Shown in pieces: positions 45,575 to 58,561 of a stretch of DNA of 64,000 nt. The position numbers and the translations under genes are program-made. The notes under the pieces are model-generated. The model saw only the letters and a list, made by a program, of their open reading frames with translations. It was not told where the DNA came from and ran no database searches. Numbering within the stretch: position 1 is the first letter of the stretch; each line of letters opens with the position of its first letter. Origin of the DNA: Dermacentor variabilis (Eukaryota; Arthropoda; Arachnida; Ixodida; Ixodidae). The DNA is taken from positions 253,403,267 to 253,467,266 of the forward strand of contig NC_134568.1 of assembly GCF_050947875.1 (NCBI RefSeq). The letters are read 5' to 3'.

Positions 45575-46619
45575 CAGTTAAACCTCAGTATAATTAAATT
45601 GGTAAAATTGGCACTTTACTTCGTTATATCGAAATTACATTATAGTTGTTGACGAACTTGTTTTACGTGGCAGGGGCCGTAAAATTTTCCGAATTATGGG
45701 ACATTGGTAAAAAACAAATTTAATTAACAAATCTAAGTTTATTTTGTTGAACTTAAGAGTCGGCAACCAAATACTATATAGTTCCATGCCGTGTAAACAA
45801 TATTTTCACGTCTACAGTTCAAGGCATTGCTTTCCTGTCCACTCTGGCGCTGCGGCTGATAGTGTTGCATGCAATGGGATGCTGCTATTATGAAGAGCGC
45901 AGGCATAAAGGAGTGAACGCTTCCTGTTCCTCTGGCTAAAATGCGTCTCCGAAACCTGAGATTATGCGACCTTCAGCACCAAACATGCAGGAAGACAGTG
46001 CACATGAAGCCATGGCCATCTTGGCTGTGCACCTGTCACAGGTTACTTCCATGATAGAGCGTGCAGGCCGCGCATGTGCTGAGCTGAGCTGAGAGCCATA
46101 CACAGCCACGACCGGGCTTGTAGAGGAGACGCGCACTCACCTGTCCATAACTCTACCCCACCCCTAGCTTGTGCGGGAAGACGGGCATGCATCAAGCCAC
46201 CATCCTTTTTGGCTCACCGTCACGAGTTTTTCCCTTGCACTCGCAGGGTGTGATACCATCTTATCACACTTGTGACTTTATATGGAACATGATGGTGAGA
46301 GGGTCTTGTTGCTATGCTGCTACACTTGGGTGGCAGCTTTCTGTCACATGGTGCGCGATTTGAGAAGTGTGTTCGCAAGCAGCTGCATGTAACTCAACCA
46401 TTTGACCATCTATGTCTGCAGCAATTTCCATTTATTGCCTCAGTATTCCTTCATGGCGGCACTGAAATTTTGTGATATTGAAATTGTGTACGAACACACT
46501 TCGTTATATTGAGGTTCAAAATACACGGTGTTGTATGGACAAGAAGTTATAAAACGTTAAGTACTTTGTTATATTGAGAATTTTGTTATGTTGATATTCA
46601 TTATATCGAGGTTTAACTG
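45575..46619. mobile_element. pogo/Tigger-like DNA transposon relic
   Basis: Left CAGTTAAACCTCAGTATAAT and the complement of the right end (CAGTTAAACCTCGATATAAT) are inverted repeats of the CAGT.(A/G)AACCTCGATA type typical of pogo/Tigger elements. TA follows the right end (46620-46621); the left side reads TG. Further inverted similarity (TTCGTTATAT motifs) extends inward. 1,045 bp with no transposase. Confidence 0.75.
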
Positions 46620-46621
46620 TA

Positions 46622-47329
46622 TTCTACTTGACGCCCTAACCAACCATCAAATTTTACTGTATCATGCAGCTGATCTTACATGTGAACTTTGGCTCTGTAG
46701 CTTTGGCTAGGCCACAGAAAGCTGTTGCCAATTATAGTCTTGTCTTCATTCAGCTTGACAAATTGCCTGACTTTCTGGGTGGCTGTTAGCTCATGTTTCT
46801 CATATAGAGCAGTGTAAATAATGCAACAAAACATCATCTGGCAAAGGGTGATGAGTCAACGCTAAAAAAGAAAAATTCAGTTAAAGAAGATATGGTCTTA
46901 TTGATGAGGAAAGACATGTATAGGTTACTGTATTTAAGGCTTAACTCTCAGAGAAATCTTTGTAAGGCTTGTAGACAGATACACAACACTACTAATGGTG
47001 TAACGTGTTTGTTTAAACGTCTGTGCACACAGACATGGCAAAGGAGGCATAACTAATTTTCTTCATAGTGCTGTCATATGCACTGATATCTGCTACAATC
47101 ATAGGTTTTTGAAAGGACTCCACAGCGCGAGTTTCTGTCAAATCATTGAAGTCCTGTCATGTTGTCTAACTGAATATACTAGTGATTAGGCCATTAAATC
47201 TCATGGATTCCCAAGAAAACTGATCTATTCGTCATCTGCATATATGCAGTCCTATCATTCCTTCAAAAATAGTTACTTCACTAGCTGCTTGAGATATGAC
47301 ATTTACATTTGCTTATAGAAGGTGATGTT
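46622..47329. other. Intron 3, nothing recognised
   Basis: AT-rich sequence between two element relics. Confidence 0.4.
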
Positions 47330-47965
47330 CAGTAGACTGGCAAGGGAACAAGAATTCATGATTGCCATTCAGCCTCTAGAGTCTGTGCAGGAGTATGTAC
47401 CTATATCTAGGTCAATTACTCACGGGGTACCCTTGTCATGAGAAGGAAATTTATTGGCATTACGAAATCCTGACTGGGAGCTTAGAACAGTCATTGAAAA
47501 GAAAAATGTTCAATCATTGCATTGTACTGGTGCTAGCATATGGGGCAGAAACTTGGAGGCTAACAAAGAAACTTGAGAACTAAGAGCGATGGAACAAAAA
47601 ATGTTAGACATAACGTTAAAAGACGGGAAGAGAGCGGTGTGGATCAGAGAGCAAATGGGGATATCGGATATTCTAGTTGGCATTAAGAGAAACAAATGAA
47701 GCCAGGCAGGTCATGTAGTGCGTAGGGCAGATAACCGGGGTACATTAGAGTTACAGAATGGGTGCCAAGGGAAAGGAAGCGCACTTGAGAATGGCCAAAA
47801 GTTTGGTGGGGTGATGAAATTGGGAAATTTGCAGGCACAAGTTGAAATCAGCTGGTGCAAGACAAAGGTAATTGGAGATCGCTGGGAGAGGCTTTCGTCC
47901 AGCTCTGGACTATTATATTATTAATATTAGGCTGATTATGAAGATGATACTGATGATGATAGACT
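47330..47965 (+). mobile_element. RTE-type LINE 3' coding end
   Basis: YLYLGQLLTGYPCHEKEIY (about 47398), VLAYGAETWRLTKKLE (about 47525-47580) and a broken downstream region ending in RWERLSSSSGL-like text, then a GATGATGAT tail. This is the RT thumb and C-terminal part of RTE-like elements. Stops at about 47581 and beyond. Same family as 1-125 and 60270-60480. Confidence 0.75.
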
Positions 47966-48164
47966 GTTTTGTACCATGGAAGCCATGAAAGTGCTGCATT
48001 CACTTCTGACTTGTTTACTGTCATGTACATAGGAAACCTAGTTTCGATGTTGGTGTCACTATGTGCTCTTCATCTATGTGTTTTTCTTGCATATCAGCAA
48101 CATTTAAGAGATAATTATTCAGTTTGCTTTTCTGTTCGTTCTGCCCTTGTGGCTTTTGCTGCAG

Positions 48165-48367
48165 GTCAAGCATTCTTCCAACCGATGTCGGAAGTCGAAT
48201 TGGTGTCATGTATGTGACCAGGGGTCAGTCAGCTGATATGCACTTCATCATCAATGGGGAAGACCAGTTGTATGCAACAGATATCCCTCACCAAGATGCC
48301 CCTCTCTATGCTGTTGTAGATGTCTATGGCACCACCAAGCACGTTCGCATTGTGCAGCTTTATGGTG
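48165..48367 (+). CDS. NEURL2: NEURL2 exon 4: second conserved block
   Basis: Acceptor TTTTGCTGCAG before 48165 and donor GTAAGT after 48367. The exon encodes SSILPTDVGSRIGVMYV, then SADMHFIINGEDQ and APLYAVVDVYGTTKHVRIVQ. The DMH(I/F)IINGED and PLYAVVDV(F/Y)..TK.VR(L/I)VQL patterns are strong NEURL2 signatures in the second half of its neuralized-like region. Phase 2 in and phase 1 out both fit the neighbouring exons. Confidence 0.93.
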
Positions 48368-48593
48368 GTAAGTTTTGCCTGAATTTATTGTTTTCTGACA
48401 TTTTGGGGAGTGTTAAAAAGTAGAACTCTAGTTGAGGATGTTGCAAGACATGGTGTATAGTGCATTTTGCACTTTGTAAACCGAGCAGAGCTAAACATGA
48501 ATTTCAGTTGTTCTGCATTGAGGTTTTCTAGTGGCAACAGCAGCAGCGGGAAACACTTGGTACGCTGCATCTGGTAATCTTTTTTTTTTTTTT

Positions 48594-48760
48594 TTCAGTC
48601 CCAATTGGGTATGGGTCATTCTTTAGGGCTCATGAGTTACAACTCCCGGTCCCAACGTGGGAGTAGCCCGCTCTATGGGTCCTTGCGTCCCGTAGCTCGC
48701 AGCACCTTTCATTAAAGTTATTCAATCCAATCCAATATGTGGCATGTGCTAGTCGTACAC
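48594..48760. repeat. Possible retroelement 3' tail in intron 4
   Basis: CAACTCCCGGTCCCAACGTG followed by a GC-rich stretch and TTCATTAAAGTTATTCAATC resembles a LINE or SINE 3' end with a degenerate poly(A) region. Only the tail is visible. Confidence 0.35.
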
Positions 48761-48840
48761 ATTGTTTTCACTTCTCATGTAGCAAGGATGTCAGGCACAT
48801 GTGCGTTAACAAAATTTGTCGCTGGGCTAGTTGGTTCGTG

Positions 48841-48965
48841 CTTAACAACTGAATACTGGTGAGTGCAATTCCAAGATGGGACTGAAGATGGGCACCGAAG
48901 CACTTGTCCTGTGCTTCTATGTCTATCTTCTGTCCCGTCTTGGAATTGCGCTTACCAGTATTCGG
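48841..48965. repeat. Foldback in NEURL2 intron 4
   Basis: CTGAATACTGGTGAGTGCAA (48849 on) is complementary to TTGCGCTTACCAGTATTCGG (about 48943-48965). Complementarity continues inward through CCAAGATGGGAC and GAAGATGGGCAC almost to the centre at GCACTTGTCCTGTGC, giving arms of about 57 bp and almost no loop. Confidence 0.8.
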
Positions 48966-49484
48966 TTCTTAGGCACATGTGCTAAGTTGTGAGCGTTTTT
49001 TTTTTTTTTTTTGCTTCTCATGTAGCACAGACATCTGGACCATAGCCGTACTTCATTGTTTGCTTGATATGAGTGCCTTGATTTTAACCATACACCACCA
49101 TTAGAAGTTATCACCCGGATAAAAGCATAGCTCACAACTGCACTTCATGCTATGTAGCGATTTGCTAAACACATTGCTAAGCACATTGTTCTAGAGCTTC
49201 TGAACTAGCTCAACGTTCAAGCCCATGTTTGTCCACATTAAACTGGCTTGCTTTCATAAGAATTGCACTGGCAGACATGTAACGGCATGTAATGGCTGTA
49301 CAAGTTACACTAAAGCATTAACTACTTATTGCATGCCAGATCATCTTTATTATGATTTTACAAAAAGCCTCTCAATTTTGCATTAAACGAGCATGAAAAG
49401 GTGTGAAGTACTTTTTAACTGTAAATTTAACATTGCAATGTATGTATAAGGCTTGATTGCTGTCAATGCCTAAATTTCTCTTAA

Positions 49485-50126
49485 AGGGCCCCCAAAACAC
49501 TTTTTTAATTATAGAATGATCTCACTATTTATGTAGCGCCCCCCCCCCCCTCTCTTCTAATCTCTATAAGTCGAGTTATCATAGCAATACCTGGCTTTTC
49601 TTTTTTTTTTCTCCGCTGGCTCGATGGAAGTAACACAGTGAAGACACCAAGAGGGCAAAGCCCTGGCTAAAAGTTGATTGTTGCGACGGCGAAAGGGCTC
49701 GTCGCGACACCCCGCACTGGCCGTGGTAGATTACACTACGCAGCACTTTTCTGCCATGTCAGAGGCCACGTGTAGTAGACGCAGCTACGTGCAGTGCAAA
49801 GATGAAATTATTTTTCGGTCTTGTTGAGATTGCAGACATGCATATTTTTTATCTAGTTAGCTCAAGATTAGCAATTATATAGTACTGAGAATGTTCTTGT
49901 AATCACAAAATCAGCCAGTAGCATTGGTCAGCCAACAGCTTTTGATCAGCTTTTGATGACGGCATTGTGAAAGCGAGAGCAAGTGTCTGTTTGATGCTTT
50001 TGACACAAGCTTGTAAATTTCCTGCTGCGTGCAGTGCAATATTTGGTTTACATGTTCACAGGAGCCTCTTTAACAGATCGGCAATTTTTTTTTATTATGC
50101 CCAAAAAGGTTTTAGGGCCGGCCCCT
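49485..50126. mobile_element. TTAA-type MITE in NEURL2 intron 4
   Basis: AGGGCCCCCAAAACAC at the left and GTTTTAGGGCCGGCCCCT at the right are imperfect inverted repeats. TTAA is present at 49481-49484 and 50127-50130. 642 bp, no coding. Related in its first bases (AGGGCCCC) to the element at 14125-15086. Confidence 0.8.
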
Positions 50127-50361
50127 TTAATAGCTCTAAATTTATTTTCATTGGTGAAATAACAGGTCATCAATTATCCTTCCACTCTTACATAATTTTC
50201 CTCGCATCATATTGCAACTTTTAATCTGGTGACCGTGCTAGCGTTGAATAAGGATTTAGTGTTTAAACAACTTTCCCTTTCTTCAGTGTAGCATGCCAGG
50301 CAGTCCTCTCTTGCCAGTAAATGGTGTGATAAATGTGTTGTTAATTGTGTGCTGCCCACAG

Positions 50362-50492
50362 TGGTGGCATCTTTGCAGAGTGCCTGTCGTGATGCCATCC
50401 TTCAACATATATCAAGCTGTGCTGTGCGGACTTTGCCACTTCCACGCAAGCTCAAAGAGTACCTGTGTTATCACTCATCACGGCCACAGTAA
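50362..50492 (+). CDS. NEURL2: NEURL2 exon 5: SOCS box and stop
   Basis: Acceptor GCCCACAG before 50362; the phase joins to Val. The exon encodes LQSACRDAILQHISSCAVRT, then LPLPRKLKEYL, and ends at TAA 50490-50492. The L..x.CR..I......v..L.LP..LK.(Y/F)L pattern is a SOCS box, whose first half binds Elongin B/C and whose LPLP segment contacts a Cullin, so the product should be a Cullin-5-type ubiquitin ligase adaptor like NEURL2/Ozz. Substrate in arthropods is unknown. Confidence 0.92.
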
Positions 50493-51951
<1,459 letters not shown>

Positions 51952-52980
51952 ATCCATAGAGTGACATAATGAGGTTGTGGCTGTGTGAACTCGTGGGTCT
52001 AGTTTTTGTTCACTTGAGGTCACATACTGCAATGGTCTCGCACAAGGCACATTACTTCAGCATTGTTATATTGCCATGTAAGTGCTGTGGCTTGTTGGGT
52101 ATAAAATAATAGGCATTGTGTAAGCATCACTCAATCAGTCCTACTGTACGACTTTGCATGATTAGAATAGGCACTATTGTTGGACATCTTCTTTTTAGCT
52201 TCTTTGAAAAGTGCATGTGTGCTTGCAACTTCACTTTTTGAAGGCTTTCATTACGAGTGGCGTGTTAATTTGAGCCCAGGTACAAATGAATGTACCATAA
52301 ATTAAGCGGAGGACATAGCTTTCTCATCGTGAAATATGGCCAAGAAATAAATTTTTTAGAAATCAAATGCCATATTTATTAGATTATAAGGTGGTCATGA
52401 TTATAAGCTAAGGGTGCTGTTGGGGAATCCGAGAAAATGAACTTGGGTATGTACGCTAATATAAGGCGATATAGAGCAGCTGACAGATTATTCAGAGTTG
52501 GCAGGGATTGCCTGAAATACCAAATAGAAGCCCCGGGAATGATCAGTGTGGGTTATATGTGAATTTCGCTTTGAGTTGTGACTTCACAGTAGCATTGCAC
52601 GTGTCTCTATGGAAAGCGTACTTCCCAGTCTTCAAATTTGCTGCCTTGGCCGGCTCCTCCAGGCAAAAGTGAGTGCACGAGGAGCAAAAGTTTCAAGGTC
52701 TTGCAAAAGTTCCTGATTGGCAGCACCCACCATGTGACTGCAGCACGCTTCCCCTTTGGTTCCCCTAGCAACTGGCATGAAGATTGTCAGCTCTTTTTAC
52801 TGATGAGCCACTGAACTCTCACAAAATGTCAAGATCAGCACAACATAGTTTCAGCATCGGATCTCACCTGTAATAATGTCCCGGCGACTGTTAAAATAGA
52901 AATACGAGACAGTGCATAAATTTAGCTATTGTAAATGGAAGTCGCCAATAACTAAAATGTAGGCTGCTCCTGCAACTTCT
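51952..52980. other. Intergenic; possible pogo-like end at 52369
   Basis: CCATATTTATTAGATTATAA at about 52370 with AATATAAGGCGATAT near 52458 resembles one end of a TA-target element; no partner was found. Otherwise nothing. Confidence 0.3.
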
Positions 52981-52984
52981 GAAA

Positions 52985-53380
52985 ACAGTGCCAGTGTCAT
53001 GCAGCACAGCGTGGACATGTGGTCCAGCACCTTAAGCATGCATGGAACATTGTATGCGCGCATAGACAACTCCGTTTGGGCGCATCTGGAGCTGTGTTTT
53101 GTACCAGCAGAAACATTCGATCGTTATGTGCATATTGCGGATGCTGCAAATGCTTGGCCTGGCACATCGTGCAGGGTCATGATGCCGTCTACCAGCATCA
53201 GTAGTATAATTCCGGCTCAGTTACAACCTTGTTTTGTGTCACTGGAAGCATCTTGTGAACATGCTGAGACATTTAAATGTCTCTAAGTGCGTTGCTAGCG
53301 ACTGAGCTCAAATTATGTGGACGGGTGAGGGTGAATCATTTCGGACTTTCGCCCGAGTGTGAATTCTTTCTTGTACAATG
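52985..53380 (+). other. Cys-rich open segment beside the Mutator relic
   Basis: A short frame at 53019-53204 reads through VCAHRQLRLG and LCAYCGCCKCL, which has zinc-ligand spacing (CxxCxCC). It may be a degraded N-terminal zinc-binding part of the transposase that follows. Not assigned. Confidence 0.3.
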
Positions 53381-54094
53381 CACATTTCTAGATGCATTTC
53401 TCAGCAGTGCTTTGTGCCAACAATGCACAGTCTGGACTAAAGGTTGAGCAAGGTGCAAAGCATGCTCTGGTAGTGAAGATGGTGCTAACTATTGCTGGAT
53501 GCAATGCAGTCGTTAATGAGTGGTTGTCACTGTGAATGGAAGGTAGCAGGGATTTTGAGGTAAATCTTGGGGCAATGCAAGCTATTAAATCTACTGGGGA
53601 AAGGAGCAACTGCACTGACTGACTTTAGTTGGTGATGAATGTCTCACTTTGAGGGTTACGTCACAAAAGGTTCCGAAAACACCTCAAGGTAGAATTTTAG
53701 CTTGATGGCGAGGCTGCTGCAACTTATGTTTTTTCTGATGCTGTTGTGAATTAGGTGAAACCAGCATCCACAAAAATGTGACAGTGGTGTACGATGGGAC
53801 GTGGATAACACGTCGTCATACATCCCACATAGGTGTGGCACTGTGATAGAGTTTTACGCAGGGTTGGTGTTTGATGGCGTTTTGCTGTCAGACTGCTGTC
53901 ATGGGTGTACGCTAGGATGCACATGTGTGCCAAAAACTGTTGATGCTAACTATGGCCAAATGTATGTGGAGGCAGCACTAATACTACTCAGGCATTCAGT
54001 TGAAAAGTACGACTTGAACTACACAGACATTGTCTGTGGTAGTGATAGCCGAACTTTCTTGGCACCGTGCGAGTGCAAGATTTATAGTTTATAG
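53381..54094 (+). pseudogene. Mutator-like transposase relic
   Basis: Pieces across frames: GLKVEQGAKHALVVK-like (about 53435), DFEVNLGAMQAIKSTG (about 53550), HKNVTVVYDGTWITRRHTSH (about 53767-53826) with YDGTW, and then after a frame change CGTVIEFYAGLVFDGVLLSD and VEKYDLNYTDIVCGSDSRTF up to a stop at 54092-54094. Order and motifs (V.YDGTW, C.GDSRTF-like) match the catalytic region of a Mutator-type transposase family common in arthropods. Stops near 53539 and a frameshift near 53835 show it is dead. Confidence 0.65.
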
Positions 54095-55690
54095 CCCTCA
54101 CAAAAGATTACGTCAACCGTGTAAAAAAAAAAGGATGGGAACAACTCTAAGGAGAAAGAATTAGTACAATAAAATTTTTTCAATATATCACTGAAAGTTT
54201 TATGGAAGCATCAGGGAGGCATTCTTAATCATTGTGCCAATTTTATCAGTTTTTATCAAGAGACAAGAAAATTGGTTCTGAAAGCGATGTCCCCCCTTTA
54301 ATCCCATAGTGCAGCCTCAGTGTTACCTCAGCATTTCCTTTTCGTATAGCAAAAGTGACCATAAACATATCAGAAACATTCTACACTGTAGCTCTGGCAT
54401 AACAGCAATGTTTGAGCGGCATTCAGCAACATATAAACTGGCTCGAGAAAGCTTGTCTATTGTTAAAGTAACTTGCATGTCAGTTGATTCATATGTGTAA
54501 GTGCTTGTGATTTTGTTGCTTGTGAAGTTTTTACATCACTTTGGTTAAAAAAGTCTTGTTTATGAAATTCAGACCAGTCCACTTGTAACAATACAACATG
54601 ATAGTATATCACTTATGATTATTTTTGTGTTCCTCCATGCAAAACTGAAAAGCATACTGGGTGTCCCAGCCAACACAGCAATAGAGCAAGTTTTGAGAAA
54701 CAGTGAAGCCTCCTGTGCAGATGAAACCTACTGTATGTTTTAGCAACCTCCTAGAGAAGTATTCAGTACTTTTTGTTTTTATTGAAATAGTAATTTGTAC
54801 TGATTAAGATTTTTTTAATTAACTTTATTGCCCTAGTTTCAATACAAGGTTTGTACAGCACATTTGAAAATGCCACCTTCAGTTGTGCGCTTCTGAGTAG
54901 CTCTTTTGTTCCACATTAAAAAAAAAAGAAAGCTGTTATATCATGCAAACAGCAGCCTGCGGCACCTTTTTAGAATTTTCATGGGCTTTCTTACAAGCAT
55001 GAAAAAAATAAAGATAGAAATGATAACACATTGTAAAAACTGAAAGTAATATTTTCATACATACTCTACATATGTCGTATTGACATTGTGTAATCACTAG
55101 AGTTGGTAAATAATGAGTACTAATTACTTAATGAGAACACAATACTGCAGGCTTCTTAAGGAGGTTGCCAACACCATACAGTTGGTTTCATCCGCATACA
55201 AGGCTTCATATTTTGAAAAAAAAAATGATAGCTCCATGTTAGCTGGGACACCCAGTATAAATCATACATTTCATATTGCTTATCAGATGCTGCTATGAAA
55301 TTTTGTTCATTGAGGAGCTGTTTTAAGGGAATGTTGGCCATTATGTGAAGTAAAAATTCCGCCAATCAAATGGTGCTGATGTGGACCAGTGCTGTCTGAA
55401 AAACCCTTAGGTATGTTTTGAAAGTCACTGCGGATTTTTATTCAGTCCAGATTACTGCCAACACCATAAGTGCAGCGACTGATTGAGTGTCGTAGACAGT
55501 GGAATAGTAACAGCTTGGCCTGCTGCTGAACAAAGCACAGAAATTACTTTCCTCTGCATGTCCAACTCCTTTGTGCACAATTTGGTTACATTGTTAAATT
55601 GTGAAGTATAGCTTTGTTCATGTTGTCATAGAACCAAGCCATTTGGTGAGGTGTGCTTTTCAGACACCACACTTTTCAAAGATAATTGAC
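54095..55690. other. Intergenic, nothing recognised
   Basis: AT-rich. CTGGGTGTCCCAGC (about 54657) and its complement GCTGGGACACCCAG (about 55241) lie about 590 bp apart in inverted orientation, so this could hold one more MITE. Confidence 0.45.
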
Positions 55691-55704
55691 AATTTTCAAA
55701 GATA

Positions 55705-55875
55705 TGCCGGCCACGGCGGCCGCATTTCGATGGGGGCGAAATGCGAAAACACCCGTTTGCTTAGATTTAGGTGCACGTTAAAGAACCCCAGGTGGTCAAA
55801 ATTTCCGGAGTCTTCCACTACGGCATGCCTCATAATCAGAAAGTGGTTTTGGCACGTGAAACCCCAAATATTATT
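55705..55875 (+). mobile_element. Ruka-like SINE, 5' truncated
   Basis: Starts inside the tRNA-like head at GCCGGCCACGGCGGCC and continues with the family body. Flanked by exact 14-bp repeats AATTTTCAAAGATA at 55691-55704 and 55876-55889, so a recent-looking insertion. Confidence 0.9.
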
Positions 55876-55889
55876 AATTTTCAAAGATA

Positions 55890-56565
55890 ACTGAAGATAA
55901 GTGCAGCCCCAACACCATTTCATAGATATTTGGGGGTGAAAGTTTTAATGCGAGTGCAGAAATAGTGGTAACCTAGCCATTAGGCACTCTATGTACCGCA
56001 ACAGATGTGGCTTGTTGTTGAGATTGACTTAATTTTATCGATTTTTTTGTTGCATGTTCATAGAAATGTTATTCATGTTATTTATGCTTCACATCCCCCC
56101 CCCCCCCCAGGTACGTGCATTTCAAAACATATCTCGGATGAATTATAGCTGTGGCATAACTAGCCAAATTTGATACTGTGTAAACGAAGTGGAAAAAAAA
56201 AATGAATAAAGTCGGTCTGTAAAAAAAAATGACTGCTTTCAATCAATACATTTAGGCATGCTTTGTTTGAATGCCCAATATTTTTATTGGAGAGTCTTTC
56301 AGCTAGTATTACATGTTCATATTCACTTTTACTTGACTCGTTCCATGTGTAAAGGGATTGGCAAAACTTAACACTTAGATTAAGACTCGAATATGGTGTG
56401 AATTTTGGGTATATTCTTGGCGTGGGTATTTATTTGTCACTGTGTCTTAGTCTTATGGTCTACCAAAGGCTTTTAGGTCATTAAACAAGACGCCACCATG
56501 TTACAGTAGTTTGGAACTGTAGAATGTGTGTTACAGCAATTTAATAAATGTGGTGTAGCAGTCAG
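55890..56565. other. Intergenic, nothing recognised
   Basis: AT-rich with short homopolymers. Confidence 0.4.
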
Positions 56566-57060
56566 GGGCGTAGCCGGGGGGGGGGGGGGGGGCTTATGGG
56601 GCTTCAGCCCCCCCCTCCCCCCGAAATTTTTTCGTGCTGTCCATGTACCGTCGACCAAAGCAACCCCCGGCGCCAGAAATCATTCTGAATTTTGTAGAGA
56701 ATGTCTTTTTCATGCTCGAAAAGACATTTCACCACGAACATTGTGAACTCGGGCTGGATTTCCCGGCAAGGCACATGCACCGGGAGTCACATAACGCAAG
56801 CAGCCCCATCCGAGCACAAAGTTTCAAGGGTGTTTTGATGGTGAACGGGCTTGCCACAGAATCACACGGAGACCGTGGAATCTACGAACCGCGTGGATGG
56901 CAATTCCGAAACTTTATGGGTGTAAAGTTCTCATACACTTTTGAAGTGAAAGGTGCATTGACATTTTCAAAGTTGTGCGTTAGATATTCAATTGCGGAGG
57001 TTCGTGTGTTTGATGTTGTTATAAACATTTGACACCAACTGTGCATTGACTTTTCTAAAG
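56566..57060 (+). mobile_element. hAT-like end with G/C runs and repeat body
   Basis: CAGGGGCGTAGCCGG followed by long G and C runs and CCCGAAATTTTTTCGTGC is a repeated tick transposon end; the complement CGAAATTTCTGGCTACGCC is at about 61378-61400. The open frame 56634-57032 shows no transposase motif. Confidence 0.45.
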
Positions 57061-58381
57061 TCTTAGATCGGAACATACAACGAGACAAGCCAAACCAACA
57101 CACTATCAGACAAGTTGACAAAGCACGCAGCAAGGTCCGATGAGACGAAGCGTTGTGGTGGTTCATTTGTGCCGTCATGTCGCATAAAAAATATCATTTT
57201 TTTTTCACTTATGCCAAAGCATCCATGTCAAGACACTGAAGCCAGCCAGGGTAACTACGGTCTTATCACTTTCTTTTGTACTTTGACTTTTATTCGCGAG
57301 GACACATTGAGCCTCTTCAATTTTTTCATTCTCGCTACACTATACCCGCGGGCTGCCAGAGCCAGCCAGAGCGCATGCGTTTTTCTTGTGTTGCCCCGAC
57401 CACCACGCGGGGCACTGTGGTAGCCTTTTGGTTTTCTCTGGCTGAGTGGATTTTCGCCTGGCAGATTTTTGGACACCTTCTGGCTAGCTGACGAGAAAAA
57501 GAAACAATGGTCGCTCAGCGCCATCACTGTGAGGGCTCGACGGATTGCACCGCGTCCGCTTGAGTGCGACCTCTCCGGAAAGTCTTGTCTCGCCGGTGTA
57601 GGATACCGAGCACTGTGTGTATGGTCCTCAGTGGACCAAGCATCTCACGTTTTCTTCTACATTTATTCGGTAGCCACATTAGACGCCCAAAGTAGGCATT
57701 GGATATTGGCCAGCTTACTCTCCTTTGCATTTTTTTTTTCATTTCGGTGCCCCCCTCCACAAAAGGAAAAAAAGTACATTGTTGCGGAGGGAGCAGCAAA
57801 TTCTTGCATGGTGAAAGTTCTATTTTTTTACTTCTTTTGGGGAAAGTAATCGGCCACGGGACCCTTCATTTGCCGGATACTGTTATTATATTATTGTGAT
57901 AGTAATTATATGGACCCTTCAGGCGCTTTCCTGCTGTCGCATTCACTCTCATGTTTCGTATGAAAAGGGCGATAACTTCGTGACCGCGCCGCATGCTGTA
58001 TGTGCAAATAAAAGCATAGGGGAGGGGGAATGTTTGAGCCCACGTTGGTGGCTCAGTCTTGTGTGCGCAAAGAAGAAAAGTGGGGAGCAAGCGCGCCGCC
58101 TTCCTTCGCGCGCGATACATCGGGGGGAGTCGATGGAATGGGGGCGGGATCTAGGATTCTGTGAATCCGTGATAGCGCAACATGTTTATTTCCCTTGTTT
58201 GACGCATTATATACAGTGACTTATTCTTAGATACGTAGATTTATTGGAAACTCACATGTATACTTAAATATCTTGTTGCGAGGTTTTCTGTATACGTGCA
58301 GTGAACTTTCTTTCCAGTGGCAATTTTTTGCCCTTTATCAAGCATTTGTATATTCCATTGTACCTTCGCATTTCTAATGAA
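57061..58381. other. Repeat-like intergenic sequence
   Basis: GC-richer than its neighbours, with several open frames on both strands but no domain. Termini were not found. Confidence 0.3.
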
Positions 58382-58561
58382 CGAGGGCGAGTCAAGTAAA
58401 AGTGAGCCTACCCATCTCGCGCAATAATGGTTCGGTTCATTATATGCGAGGAATGCGCGTAGCACACAGGCATCTCTCATTTAGGAAAGTGACAAGTAGG
58501 TATGAGGATAAATGTTCTTTAATGCTCTCATACACTAGGCTGAACATGGTTGCGTGACGTA

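Noticed and set aside
56634..57032. 132-codon frame following a hAT-like end
   Set aside because: No transposase motif and no conserved catalytic residues; it appears to be part of a non-coding repeat.
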